NCBI GenBank assembly: GCA_025361565.1 | Contig: JANYKN010000033.1 | Location: 42,076-106,075 of the forward strand | DNA length: 64,000 nt | Reading direction: 5' to 3' | From: Bacteroidota bacterium | GTDB taxonomy: Bacteria > Bacteroidota > Bacteroidia > Bacteroidales > NBLH01 | Shown here: in pieces, positions 34,743-42,984 of the stretch | Layout: the number at the start of each line of letters is the position of its first letter | Numbering within the stretch: position 1 is the first letter of the stretch | The notes under the pieces: generated by a model | The model's input: only the letters and a program-made list of their open reading frames with translations | The model's database searches: none | What the model was told of the DNA's origin: nothing | Position numbers and translations under genes: made by a program

Positions 34743-35939
34743 TTATATTTTCAAACCAAGTATCAGTATATCATCGATTTGTGGATTGTTGCCACGCCAT
34801 TCTGTAAATGTTTCTTCAATGATTTCCTGTTCTTCAAGCATAGTTAATGGTTGATTGGATAGATGAATTAAAAGCCGTTGAAAATTGTTTCGAAGAAATT
34901 TGCGCCCCGATTCTCCTCCAAACTGATCTACAAATCCGTCGGAAAACATATAAAGCTTATCGCCACGTTTTAAGTTAAATTGATGGCTTTCAAATGGTTT
35001 TTCATAAGGATGGATTCCTACTGGATTTCGATTTTCCTTGAAAACCATAATTTTATTTTCCCGGATAAGGTATAGCGGATTATTTGCACCAGTAAAATCC
35101 AATTCCAGTGATTTATGATTAATAATCGAAATGGTCATATCAATGCCATCAAGCGTTACACTTTTCCTTCCATGTTCCTGCTGTAGCGCGAGTTTAATCA
35201 TTTCGCGCAGCCTGTCTAGTATTTGATTGGATTTCAGGCTTTTATCCTTGGTTAAAATATCATTCAGGAAAGAAATACCCAAAAGGCTCATAAAAGCGCC
35301 CGGAACGCCGTGGCCCGTGCAATCTGCAACAACAATTATCATGCTGTCTTCCAGTCGTTTAAACCAATAAAAATCGCCAGAAACAATGTCTTTTGGTTTC
35401 CAGATAATAAAATAATCGGTAAAACGCATTCCAAGTATTTTTGAGGAAGGTAGCAATGCCTTTTGAATTCTCTGAGCATATGTTATACTTTTGGTAACTT
35501 CAGAGTGGCGATGTTCAATTTGTTTTTTTAACAGATCAATTCGGTCTTTCTCCTTGTGAACTGCAATACTGAGTTCCCATAATTTTTTATTTTTTTCTTT
35601 AAATTCCCGGTCTTCAATGAGCGTTTGTCCATTTGATAGAACCTGCTCCGACCCAATTTGATTTATAGGTTGACTAATTGATTGAACATTACTTGAAAAG
35701 GAAGGATTCAAGGATTCCCTTGAACCATTTTTATGTTTAATTTCTTCAAGGATATAATTCTGACGTTTGATTTCTTTTTCATAATACGTTTTTTCATCTT
35801 CAATTTGCCGAATAAACTTTTGAACCTGTTTATTTGATTTTTTTTCACTGTTTTTGAGACGAGAAAATAAAATAATCACTACAAACAGCAAAATTACTAT
35901 AAGAAGCAGAAATATAATATGTATAGAATCAAACATCAT
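34743..35939 (-). CDS. Membrane-anchored SpoIIE-type PP2C phosphatase
   Basis: 398 residues. One membrane helix at 8-27, then charged coiled-coil segments (about 30-70 and 110-160), and a SpoIIE/PP2C phosphatase domain from about 150 to the end. The metal-binding Asp residues are in place: D189 (KPKDIVSGDFYW), D206 (VADCTGHGVPGAFMSLLG), D334 (YMFSDGFVDQF) and D389/D390 (QIDDILI). Such enzymes dephosphorylate anti-sigma antagonists or other phosphoproteins. No anti-sigma pair is nearby. It is the last gene of the five-gene TIR/nSTAND operon; its start overlaps the lipoprotein stop by 4 bases, which links its translation to that operon. Confidence 0.88.
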   Translation of the reverse strand: MMFDSIHIIFLLLIVILLFVVIILFSRLKNSEKKSNKQVQKFIRQIEDEKTYYEKEIKRQNYILEEIKHKNGSRESLNPSFSSNVQSISQPINQIGSEQVLSNGQTLIEDREFKEKNKKLWELSIAVHKEKDRIDLLKKQIEHRHSEVTKSITYAQRIQKALLPSSKILGMRFTDYFIIWKPKDIVSGDFYWFKRLEDSMIIVVADCTGHGVPGAFMSLLGISFLNDILTKDKSLKSNQILDRLREMIKLALQQEHGRKSVTLDGIDMTISIINHKSLELDFTGANNPLYLIRENKIMVFKENRNPVGIHPYEKPFESHQFNLKRGDKLYMFSDGFVDQFGGESGRKFLRNNFQRLLIHLSNQPLTMLEEQEIIEETFTEWRGNNPQIDDILILGLKI

Positions 35940-37180
35940 TTATTCAATATAATCCCTTCTGTATCAAGTTTTAACAAAACGATAGTTTCCACAGAATTAT
36001 CGGATTTTTCACTAAAAAAACCAATCTGATCTGTTCCAATAGTTGCTGCACCCGCTGAATTTGGCATTCCAGTAAGTATTTGATGCCATATTTCCTTCCT
36101 GTTTAAATCTGTTTTTTGGATTACAGCCTGATTTTCATTTTGCAAAAAAGTGGTTCTCCAATCTATAGAAGGAATGAGGGTAGATATTGTAGTAAAACCG
36201 CTATAAAGATAACTATCGGTCTTCTCCTGAACCGACGTCATAATCCAATTTGGAGCACTGCTTGAACTTCCCGACCATGAAAGATTTCCATTTTTATCCA
36301 GTGTAAATACAATACCTCTAAAACCACCTGTTTTATCATCATATGAAGCTGAGATGATAAAGATCCCACTTTTGCATTCGTGCAAAAAATAATTTTCAAC
36401 TATGGGTTCAGGAGGTACTTTTTCAAATTTTACGTTTCCAGTTAAATCCATCAAGATATAAGATTGACCTTTTGGTTGGATTCTATTATAAATAATTAGC
36501 TCATCGTTTGAAGTTAAAAATACTTTTTCAATTTCACGACTTCCCAGAATTCTGAGATAACGATCATTAATGAAAACGCCATTATTGTCATACATGGAAA
36601 GCTGAAGATAAGTACAACCCAGATTACTATCAATTTGTGATGAAATAATCAAATGATTACCTGTTGAAAGATGCACCATACCTGCATTTTTAAAAATAAG
36701 TTTAATGTCAATTGTATCAAGGCCAATAACAATTGTATCAGGTTGATGAATTGAATCAGTCATTTGCCATTTAAAATTGCCATTGGCATCAAAATCAATC
36801 AGTTTAGTGACCTGATTTTTAACTTGTTGAGCCAAGTCAAGCACAGGGTGATACATATCTAAAATTATTTCTCCATTGGTTGCTTTCTTAATGCTGAGAC
36901 TTTTTAAATCGTTATAGTTTGCACCTGGAATAATGTATTGATCTACTGATTTTTGCCATAATTTATTACCTTGTTCACTAAAGCTAATTAAACTTGTTAA
37001 ATTATTATCTGTGACAAGAGCAACCATATGATCAGTAAAGGCAAGTGGTTGGCAAATAAAACTTTCACTAAAGCTAAGTACCGACAATTGATTATTTGGT
37101 GCAATTTCTGGATCACCTTTTTTGCAGGCCGCTAAAAGAAAAAGATAGAGGATTAAAAATGAATAAATTGGGTTCTTCAT
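35936..37180 (-). CDS. Uncharacterised lipoprotein of the TIR/nSTAND operon
   Basis: 414 residues. Lipoprotein signal with lipobox LLAAC (Cys at residue 19) and a Lys-Lys after it. The mature protein is rich in beta strands with repeated phrases of the kind LWQKSVDQYIIPG, GNFKWQMT, GNLSWSGS and IWHQILTGMP, spaced about 45-90 residues apart, which suggests a beta-propeller (PQQ/Kelch-like) of several blades. No family name can be given with certainty. Follows the outer-membrane protein gene by 11 bases and overlaps the phosphatase gene. Probably a periplasmic or outer-membrane-facing partner of the system. Confidence 0.75.
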   Translation of the reverse strand: MKNPIYSFLILYLFLLAACKKGDPEIAPNNQLSVLSFSESFICQPLAFTDHMVALVTDNNLTSLISFSEQGNKLWQKSVDQYIIPGANYNDLKSLSIKKATNGEIILDMYHPVLDLAQQVKNQVTKLIDFDANGNFKWQMTDSIHQPDTIVIGLDTIDIKLIFKNAGMVHLSTGNHLIISSQIDSNLGCTYLQLSMYDNNGVFINDRYLRILGSREIEKVFLTSNDELIIYNRIQPKGQSYILMDLTGNVKFEKVPPEPIVENYFLHECKSGIFIISASYDDKTGGFRGIVFTLDKNGNLSWSGSSSSAPNWIMTSVQEKTDSYLYSGFTTISTLIPSIDWRTTFLQNENQAVIQKTDLNRKEIWHQILTGMPNSAGAATIGTDQIGFFSEKSDNSVETIVLLKLDTEGIILNK

Positions 37181-37191
37181 TATGATATTTT

Positions 37192-38250
37192 TTAATATTT
37201 TGACTTGACCTTATATGCAAAATGATATAGAAAACCGATTGAAATATCAAGGTTGTCTAGTTGAATGTCGGCAAGGGTATAATTATTTCCAAAATACATG
37301 TCAGGGTCACTATATCGTTTTTCCGGATTATTGTATAAAACAAATTCCTTTATATATCTGCCATCAGCATAAATGCTAAAATTCTTAAGTTTATATATCA
37401 ATCTAATCCCTGCTAATGCAGCATATCTATAAGTATTTCGTTGATCACGTCCAATATTTACATTGTTCATTTTACGATTTAAATAGAATGAGAAATCATT
37501 GGAGATATTACTGTTTCCTGTGTATGAATAACTGTAGGTTGCACCAGTAAAAAGTTCAAATTCACCACCAACGTATACAGCTGGTATAAAAGAACTTCCT
37601 GTAGGAATTGAATATTGAAAAGTAAGGGGAATATTAACGGTTCTATTAATTTCTTCGTAATTAAAATAAATTTGGTTGTATTGCGGCACTTGATGTTGAA
37701 TTTTTTGCATTCTATATCCGGCACCCAGATTCAAAGTCAATGAATTACTAATATTCCAACCAAATTCAGCAGCTACTAAAAAAGAAGGTTTCATAGTGTA
37801 GGGTTGAAGATAATCAGCAGTATCAAGTACAGGAAAAACTTTTTTGGTTTCAATGAAACCCAAAGCCAATCCCGATCTTATTCCAAATGAGAATTGCGGC
37901 CAGGATTTCAATTTTTGAATGGCATCGCGAAAAGCCTGCGGATCATTTTTTTTATTTGGCGTATAATAAGGATTCTTTTTAAGAAATTCCACAACATATT
38001 CATCACCTTGTTCCAGGTCGTCCATTTCGTAATAAACACTTGAAATAAGTTTTAACAAGTCGTCTTCCTGAGTTTTACTAAGGGTACATGTTACCAGTGT
38101 TTTCTTAATCAATTTTTCGGCATCCCTATAGATACCGTCGTCAAATAATTTTTTGGCCTTATCAATATCATCCTGACATTCGCTCTGCCCTACAATCCTA
38201 ACCGAAAGCAGAAGGAGCAATAATATAAGCAAAGGTTTTAATTTTAACAT
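37192..38250 (-). CDS. Outer-membrane beta-barrel protein with N-terminal TPR-like region
   Basis: 352 residues. Signal peptide (hydrophobic LLILLLLLLSVRIVG). Residues about 22-115 look like two or three TPR-type helix pairs (IDKAKKLFDDGIYRDAEKLI; DDLEQGDEYVVEFLKKNPY). From about residue 120 there are alternating, aromatic-ended beta strands (FSFGIRSGLALGFIE, LTLNLGAGYRMQKI, FSIYADGRYIKEF) and the terminal strand LDISIGFLYHF, typical of a barrel of 8 or more strands. Similar TPR-plus-barrel proteins in Bacteroidota are often PorT-like. Third gene of the TIR/nSTAND operon, 60 bases after the NTPase gene. Confidence 0.8.
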   Translation of the reverse strand: MLKLKPLLILLLLLLSVRIVGQSECQDDIDKAKKLFDDGIYRDAEKLIKKTLVTCTLSKTQEDDLLKLISSVYYEMDDLEQGDEYVVEFLKKNPYYTPNKKNDPQAFRDAIQKLKSWPQFSFGIRSGLALGFIETKKVFPVLDTADYLQPYTMKPSFLVAAEFGWNISNSLTLNLGAGYRMQKIQHQVPQYNQIYFNYEEINRTVNIPLTFQYSIPTGSSFIPAVYVGGEFELFTGATYSYSYTGNSNISNDFSFYLNRKMNNVNIGRDQRNTYRYAALAGIRLIYKLKNFSIYADGRYIKEFVLYNNPEKRYSDPDMYFGNNYTLADIQLDNLDISIGFLYHFAYKVKSKY

Positions 38251-38310
38251 GATAATTTGATATTAACTATTTTATAACATCTTTTAGATTGAATATTATA
38301 TGAAATTGCC

Positions 38311-41300
38311 CTATTTCGTTTTTTCATATTTTACATTTTCGCCGATATACATTTTCCATTCAGCTTCAGTAAAGTTACGTGTTATTAAAGATTTAACTGC
38401 ATCCATATAAGTTTTATTGTCTTTTTCCCAATACCTAATTGTGTTATCCTCGCATAGGCCATACAGTCTGTCGTTTTTTGCAAATATAAGATTTTGTACC
38501 TTCACATCGTTGTCCATAATTTTTATTGCATTCTGGTTCATTTCTGCGACTATGTTGATATCGACTTTTTTATTTTCTTTCGAAACTGATAATAAAGAAC
38601 CCGATGAACTAAAATCAATTGCTTTAATGCCTGTATTACTGAGCAAATAGTCGGTTTTACCATAGTTTTTATTGGGATAAAACAAAATGACACTTCCATT
38701 ATCAAACCCAACCGCCATAATATCCCTTTTTGTACTTTGCCCAATTGACAATGCTCTTACTCCTTCTTTTTTCTCTAACAATTTCTCCTGACCGGTTTCA
38801 ATATTCCAAATAGAAATACTTCCGTCATTTCCTGCTGCTATAATGTTTTTCCCATCAGCAGTATATTTGATTGCATTGATTCTTGTTTTTGTTTTAAAAC
38901 TTTTTAATGCAGTTTGATTAGTTTCTTCCAATTTCCATATTTTAATGGCTTGATCCCTTCCTGCTGTTGCAAACTCATTTGCTACTGGGCTTTTATCCGC
39001 TGCCCTTATTAATTCTGTGTGTCCTTTAATTTCATATTTTTTATTAGAACTGATGAATACTAAAACCTGGGTCTTATCTTCAAATCCAATGACCAAATTA
39101 TCCTCACTTAAAAAATACGAAGTATTAATAGGCACTTTTGATTTGAATAAGGTCTGTTTACTTTGGATTTCACGATTTTTTACATCGTAATAAATGATTT
39201 CATTGTTCATGGTATGAAGAATAAGTATACGGTTGGAAACAAAAAAAGAAATAAGTTTCTGGTCCTTAATTTCAATAATATTTGATTTTCCATTTACACT
39301 TAAGGCAAATCGTAAAGCACTGTATATGTCAGGGTTTCGCTCAAATCCACCATATTTGATATTGAATTTGTATGCCTGCATTGCCAGCAGTAAATTAATC
39401 TGAGGATCTTCATAGCTGTTTTGTGCTTTTAATGCCAATGCGCGCGACAATGACAAAAAGTTTAGTGTTTTTGCACTATCTGTTGCTACTTCAGCAATAT
39501 TTTTAGCTTTTTCTGCAATTAATTTTTCAGAGTCAGCTCTTCCTTTTTCTGTTTTTGCCTTTTCAGCCTCTTGCTTTGCAATAATCGATTGTTCCTCAGC
39601 AATTAATTGCTGAAAAACAGCATATTTACGTGCACTGTCGCTCTGTGCTTTAGCCCACAATGCTTCTGTTGCACTTCGCTCGGCATTTTGTTTTTCTTGT
39701 TCCGCCATTTCAGTTGCCGATAATGCCTTGTTTTTTTCTTTTTGTGCAAGCAAGGATTGATCCTCTGCCAGTTTGGTTTTTATTTCTGCTATACTTTTTT
39801 GTTCAAAAGCAGATTTTCTTTCTCTCATGGCCCAGAAAGTAATAGATCCCAGAATTAATATAATGATAATAGAAGATATACTTAAAATGATGCGCCGCCG
39901 CTTTTTAGCCAAATCTGCATGAATAATGGACTGTCTGCTTTTTTCGAGATATTCGTGAACTCCCTCAGCAATTAATTCCGATCTTTCTATTTTTAATTCT
40001 TTGCTATCGAGGCTATTGTCATATTTTGCAATCCAGAATTTATTTGGCTTATGTTTATTATACCAATTTTCGAAATGAATTAATGGACCAAGTGGAAGCA
40101 AAAACTCTTTTGATTTATCATTACTTTTCCATCTATCTAATTGAATTTTGAAATCCTGAAAGTTGTTAAAATTTTCTTTTTCTTCAATTTCCCAATAATT
40201 TAGTACTTCCCAATTCCTGATAAGCGCCTCATGGGTGATGTCAAGTATGGTATTGGCAGGTAAATATTGCGATTCTATATCATTTTTGTCAATATATGGT
40301 CTAATAAAATTATTGCCAGGCAAACGAAAAACATTTAATATTCCACAAACTGTTTCGTACGAAATTTCTTTCCTGTTAATAATATCGGTAATTTCTCTTA
40401 ATGTAACCCTGTTCCGCACTGCCCTTCCCTGATCAATTTTTGTAAGCGATTGAAAAGCTGTCCTTATTATTTGCCTTGAATCTTCCTCAGTGATTTCATC
40501 ATTTGCCCATTCAACAAGTTCCTGAAAATAAAAAAGTGCAGTTTCGTACAAGATATTGGCATGAGTATTCAGCACATTTGAAAGACCAGTATTTTGATAA
40601 TATTTTTTCTTAAATGCTTCTTGTTCATCTACCCATTTATCAAATTTATTTTTGTCTTCGCTCGATAAAAATTTAGTAGGCAAACCAGCCAGTTTAACCA
40701 GATGAACCAAATCCATTTCGTCATTACCATTGCTGGCCACTTTCCATAATTGGCTCAAGGAATATTGAATGATGGGAAGTTGATCAAATCCATCACGGAG
40801 TTCATTGATTAAAGTTTCGGTAAGCCTGCTTGAAATGGAACCACCAGCCAATTTTGCAGGATCTTCAATAACCTGCTGAAGTTCATTGCGTTGCAAGCGA
40901 GGTACGAAAAATTGACTATATCCAATATATTCCGGCAATCCTTTAAAAGACACACTTTGGCTAATATAATCAGACCTCATGGTAAAAACAATATAAACAG
41001 GCAGGTTTTCGTTAATCGCCAGACCTGCTGATTCTAATAACAGATTAACAGTTACATAAGCTTCATCGGAAGGAACACCACCTGAATAATTTTCTGGATT
41101 GGTGAAAAATTCTTCAAATTGATCTGCAAGGATAAACAAATTTGCGCCATGCATTTTCATTTTCCGCTGCTCTTCAACCGAAGCATTTTTCCATTTATCT
41201 GATTTCTTATCAATATAAAAAGGAGAATTTTTATAAACTTCTATCAATGAAGAAAATCCAAGTTTGAGTTCTTCTTCAAGTTTATCTAATGGCAATTTAA

Positions 41301-41592
41301 AGTTTTCAGCCAGCGTTTTTGTCAAATTAGTGAGTGGAGTTCGTTCAGGTCTAAAATCGCAAATAAGCCAGTTGTTATATTCAGCCCTAAAAAATCCGGC
41401 CCGGGCATTTGGAATAACTCCTGCATATACCAAAGATGATTTGCCATCACCTGAGGCTCCGGTAATAATAACTATCTTGTTTTTTTCTAACTGTTTTATT
41501 ATCTGTCTTATATGCAAATCACGGCCCTTGAAAAAGATAGATTCTTTTTCGGTAAACGGGCGAAGGCCCGGATATGGATTCACTTTTTGCAT
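38311..41592 (-). CDS. nSTAND-type NTPase with membrane helix, coiled coil and WD40-like propeller
   Basis: 1093 residues. It opens with NPYPGLRPFTEKESIFFKGR, the hallmark of novel-STAND group 1 NTPases; Walker A is GASGDGKS at 45-52 and Walker B LFILADQFEEFF at 152-163, followed by a winged-helix region to about 500. A basic KKRRR (563-567) precedes one membrane helix at 567-589. Residues about 592-708 form a long Ala/Glu/Lys-rich coiled coil, and 770-1085 hold WD40-like blades (ATAGRDQAIKIWKLE, IIAAGNDGSISIWNIE, LYGLCEDNTIRYWEKD). By the positive-inside rule, the NTPase is cytoplasmic and the propeller periplasmic. It lies 12 bases after the TIR-like gene. STAND proteins act as signal-triggered switches. 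Confidence 0.9.
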   Translation of the reverse strand: MQKVNPYPGLRPFTEKESIFFKGRDLHIRQIIKQLEKNKIVIITGASGDGKSSLVYAGVIPNARAGFFRAEYNNWLICDFRPERTPLTNLTKTLAENFKLPLDKLEEELKLGFSSLIEVYKNSPFYIDKKSDKWKNASVEEQRKMKMHGANLFILADQFEEFFTNPENYSGGVPSDEAYVTVNLLLESAGLAINENLPVYIVFTMRSDYISQSVSFKGLPEYIGYSQFFVPRLQRNELQQVIEDPAKLAGGSISSRLTETLINELRDGFDQLPIIQYSLSQLWKVASNGNDEMDLVHLVKLAGLPTKFLSSEDKNKFDKWVDEQEAFKKKYYQNTGLSNVLNTHANILYETALFYFQELVEWANDEITEEDSRQIIRTAFQSLTKIDQGRAVRNRVTLREITDIINRKEISYETVCGILNVFRLPGNNFIRPYIDKNDIESQYLPANTILDITHEALIRNWEVLNYWEIEEKENFNNFQDFKIQLDRWKSNDKSKEFLLPLGPLIHFENWYNKHKPNKFWIAKYDNSLDSKELKIERSELIAEGVHEYLEKSRQSIIHADLAKKRRRIILSISSIIIILILGSITFWAMRERKSAFEQKSIAEIKTKLAEDQSLLAQKEKNKALSATEMAEQEKQNAERSATEALWAKAQSDSARKYAVFQQLIAEEQSIIAKQEAEKAKTEKGRADSEKLIAEKAKNIAEVATDSAKTLNFLSLSRALALKAQNSYEDPQINLLLAMQAYKFNIKYGGFERNPDIYSALRFALSVNGKSNIIEIKDQKLISFFVSNRILILHTMNNEIIYYDVKNREIQSKQTLFKSKVPINTSYFLSEDNLVIGFEDKTQVLVFISSNKKYEIKGHTELIRAADKSPVANEFATAGRDQAIKIWKLEETNQTALKSFKTKTRINAIKYTADGKNIIAAGNDGSISIWNIETGQEKLLEKKEGVRALSIGQSTKRDIMAVGFDNGSVILFYPNKNYGKTDYLLSNTGIKAIDFSSSGSLLSVSKENKKVDINIVAEMNQNAIKIMDNDVKVQNLIFAKNDRLYGLCEDNTIRYWEKDNKTYMDAVKSLITRNFTEAEWKMYIGENVKYEKTK

Positions 41593-41604
41593 ATTCTATA
41601 ACTT

Positions 41605-42507
41605 CTATTGTATCAAACTATCATATTGAACTTTGATTTCGATGGGGATAATTTCCTGCGCAATAATTTTTGATATTACCATATCTGCTTCAAATTCAAT
41701 AGATTGATTTGCTTCTATATTCGAATCTCCAATAAACAAAATGGTAGTTGGAGATGAGGCTCCCCCTGTTTTTTTCCAAACTTGCCTTACAAATGGCAAT
41801 GCCCATGAACTTGTGTTTTTATAATAAACAACAACCATTTTTGACTTTTTAATTTGCTGTGCCACCAACTCAGAATAGTCTATATCGGCACTAAGTATAA
41901 TTTCTAATTTCTTGAGTAAAACAACATCCGAAAGCAACGAAATAATTTCGAGGGCATCTTCTTGATCCAGAGCATTGTACACAAAGAATATATCCGCATT
42001 TTCCACATCAAACTCCTCCGGTTTTCCACCATACATTACAGATCTCATATCCTCAACAAATGAAACTGCCGAATTCCGGTTTGAATAAATCATATTATGC
42101 ATAATTCCTTGTCGTATTGCACTTATAAAATCATCATCATCTTGATCGTCATTATTGACAATGAATACAGGATGCCAGATAAAGATTTTATAATCACGCC
42201 ATTCAGATTGATTTCGATGTTGGGCTTCAATTAGCTGTTGCTCAACAATTGAATGCTTCCCATTCTTGGAATTGGGCGATTTATTCATATTTCCAAGGAT
42301 ATGAACCGAACAATCAGCTTGATGTAATAATTGGGTGTTAATCTCTTGAAATTCACGGCCATCATCTGATTTTGAACTTATAGGGCAAAGTACTTCCATA
42401 CCAGCCCTGCCCAATACCTTTATCAGGCGATCACGGAGTTCCAAAACATCATCAGACACTTCTGCTACAAAGACTTTGATTTTCTTTGTATAAAAATCAA
42501 AAACCAT
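41605..42507 (-). CDS. Tandem TIR-like domain protein
   Basis: 300 residues, no signal peptide. Residues 9-112 form a first Rossmann-like domain with the start KIKVFVAEVSDDVLELRDRL and GRAGMEVLCP, a pattern I know from TIR/DUF4062-like proteins that occur beside nSTAND NTPases. Residues about 171-275 are a second, degenerate TIR-like domain (ADIFFVYNALDQEDALEIIS; VAQQIKKSKMVVVYYKNTSS; WALPFVRQVWKK). No catalytic Glu in the standard TIR NADase position is obvious, so it may be a signalling or scaffold protein rather than an NAD-consuming enzyme. First gene of the five-gene operon; transcription starts in the 477-base region upstream. Confidence 0.72.
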   Translation of the reverse strand: MVFDFYTKKIKVFVAEVSDDVLELRDRLIKVLGRAGMEVLCPISSKSDDGREFQEINTQLLHQADCSVHILGNMNKSPNSKNGKHSIVEQQLIEAQHRNQSEWRDYKIFIWHPVFIVNNDDQDDDDFISAIRQGIMHNMIYSNRNSAVSFVEDMRSVMYGGKPEEFDVENADIFFVYNALDQEDALEIISLLSDVVLLKKLEIILSADIDYSELVAQQIKKSKMVVVYYKNTSSWALPFVRQVWKKTGGASSPTTILFIGDSNIEANQSIEFEADMVISKIIAQEIIPIEIKVQYDSLIQ

Positions 42508-42984
42508 AAAATAAAATCAAAAAATTATTTTACTGAACTAAAAATCAATGCTCAGTTTATTCTTCAGTTTTAAAGAAGTAATTAAAAAGTATTGATAATA
42601 AGAACTTTAATTTTAAAATATACAATTTTAGCACCAAATTTTCCATGGTGTTTTTATCCATACTAAAAATGTACCAAATTATAGTATTAGATTCTTTATG
42701 TAAAGTATTATATGTTTAATACCGTTATTTGGTTGTTTTTAAGATTTTTAATTTCAATCAACAGTTAAAAAATAATTCTTTCATATTAACATATCGGTTC
42801 TTTTGGAGTATTTTAACATTGACAAATATTAGAAGAAATTCATTAAAAGGAAGGTTTTCTGCTACAGAAGTAAATCATACCAATTCTATCAAAGGTAAAT
42901 TCTACCTTCGGCATTAATTTTTAAAGTAACAATGATTAATCTAAACTATCTGATTATGAACATATTAAAGAGTCTGTTTCGTTT
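42508..42984. other. Intergenic region upstream of the TIR/nSTAND operon, 477 bases
   Basis: AT-rich spacer with no good gene. It should hold the operon promoter, but I find no exact TTTG / TAnnTTTG pair on the minus strand. A 62-codon open frame on the plus strand (42729-42917) has no family signature or neighbour. The right part is upstream of nothing, since the amidase gene to the right ends here (it is on the minus strand). Confidence 0.4.

Noticed and set aside
38311..42507. Known Avs-type or CBASS/Thoeris defence systems
   Set aside because: No cyclase, CapV-like effector, ThsA-like NADase or Avs-type nuclease is present; the gene content does not match any of these systems as I know them.
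42729..42917. 62-codon plus-strand frame upstream of the TIR/nSTAND operon
   Set aside because: No homology pattern, no neighbours to match and composition like the AT-rich spacer around it.
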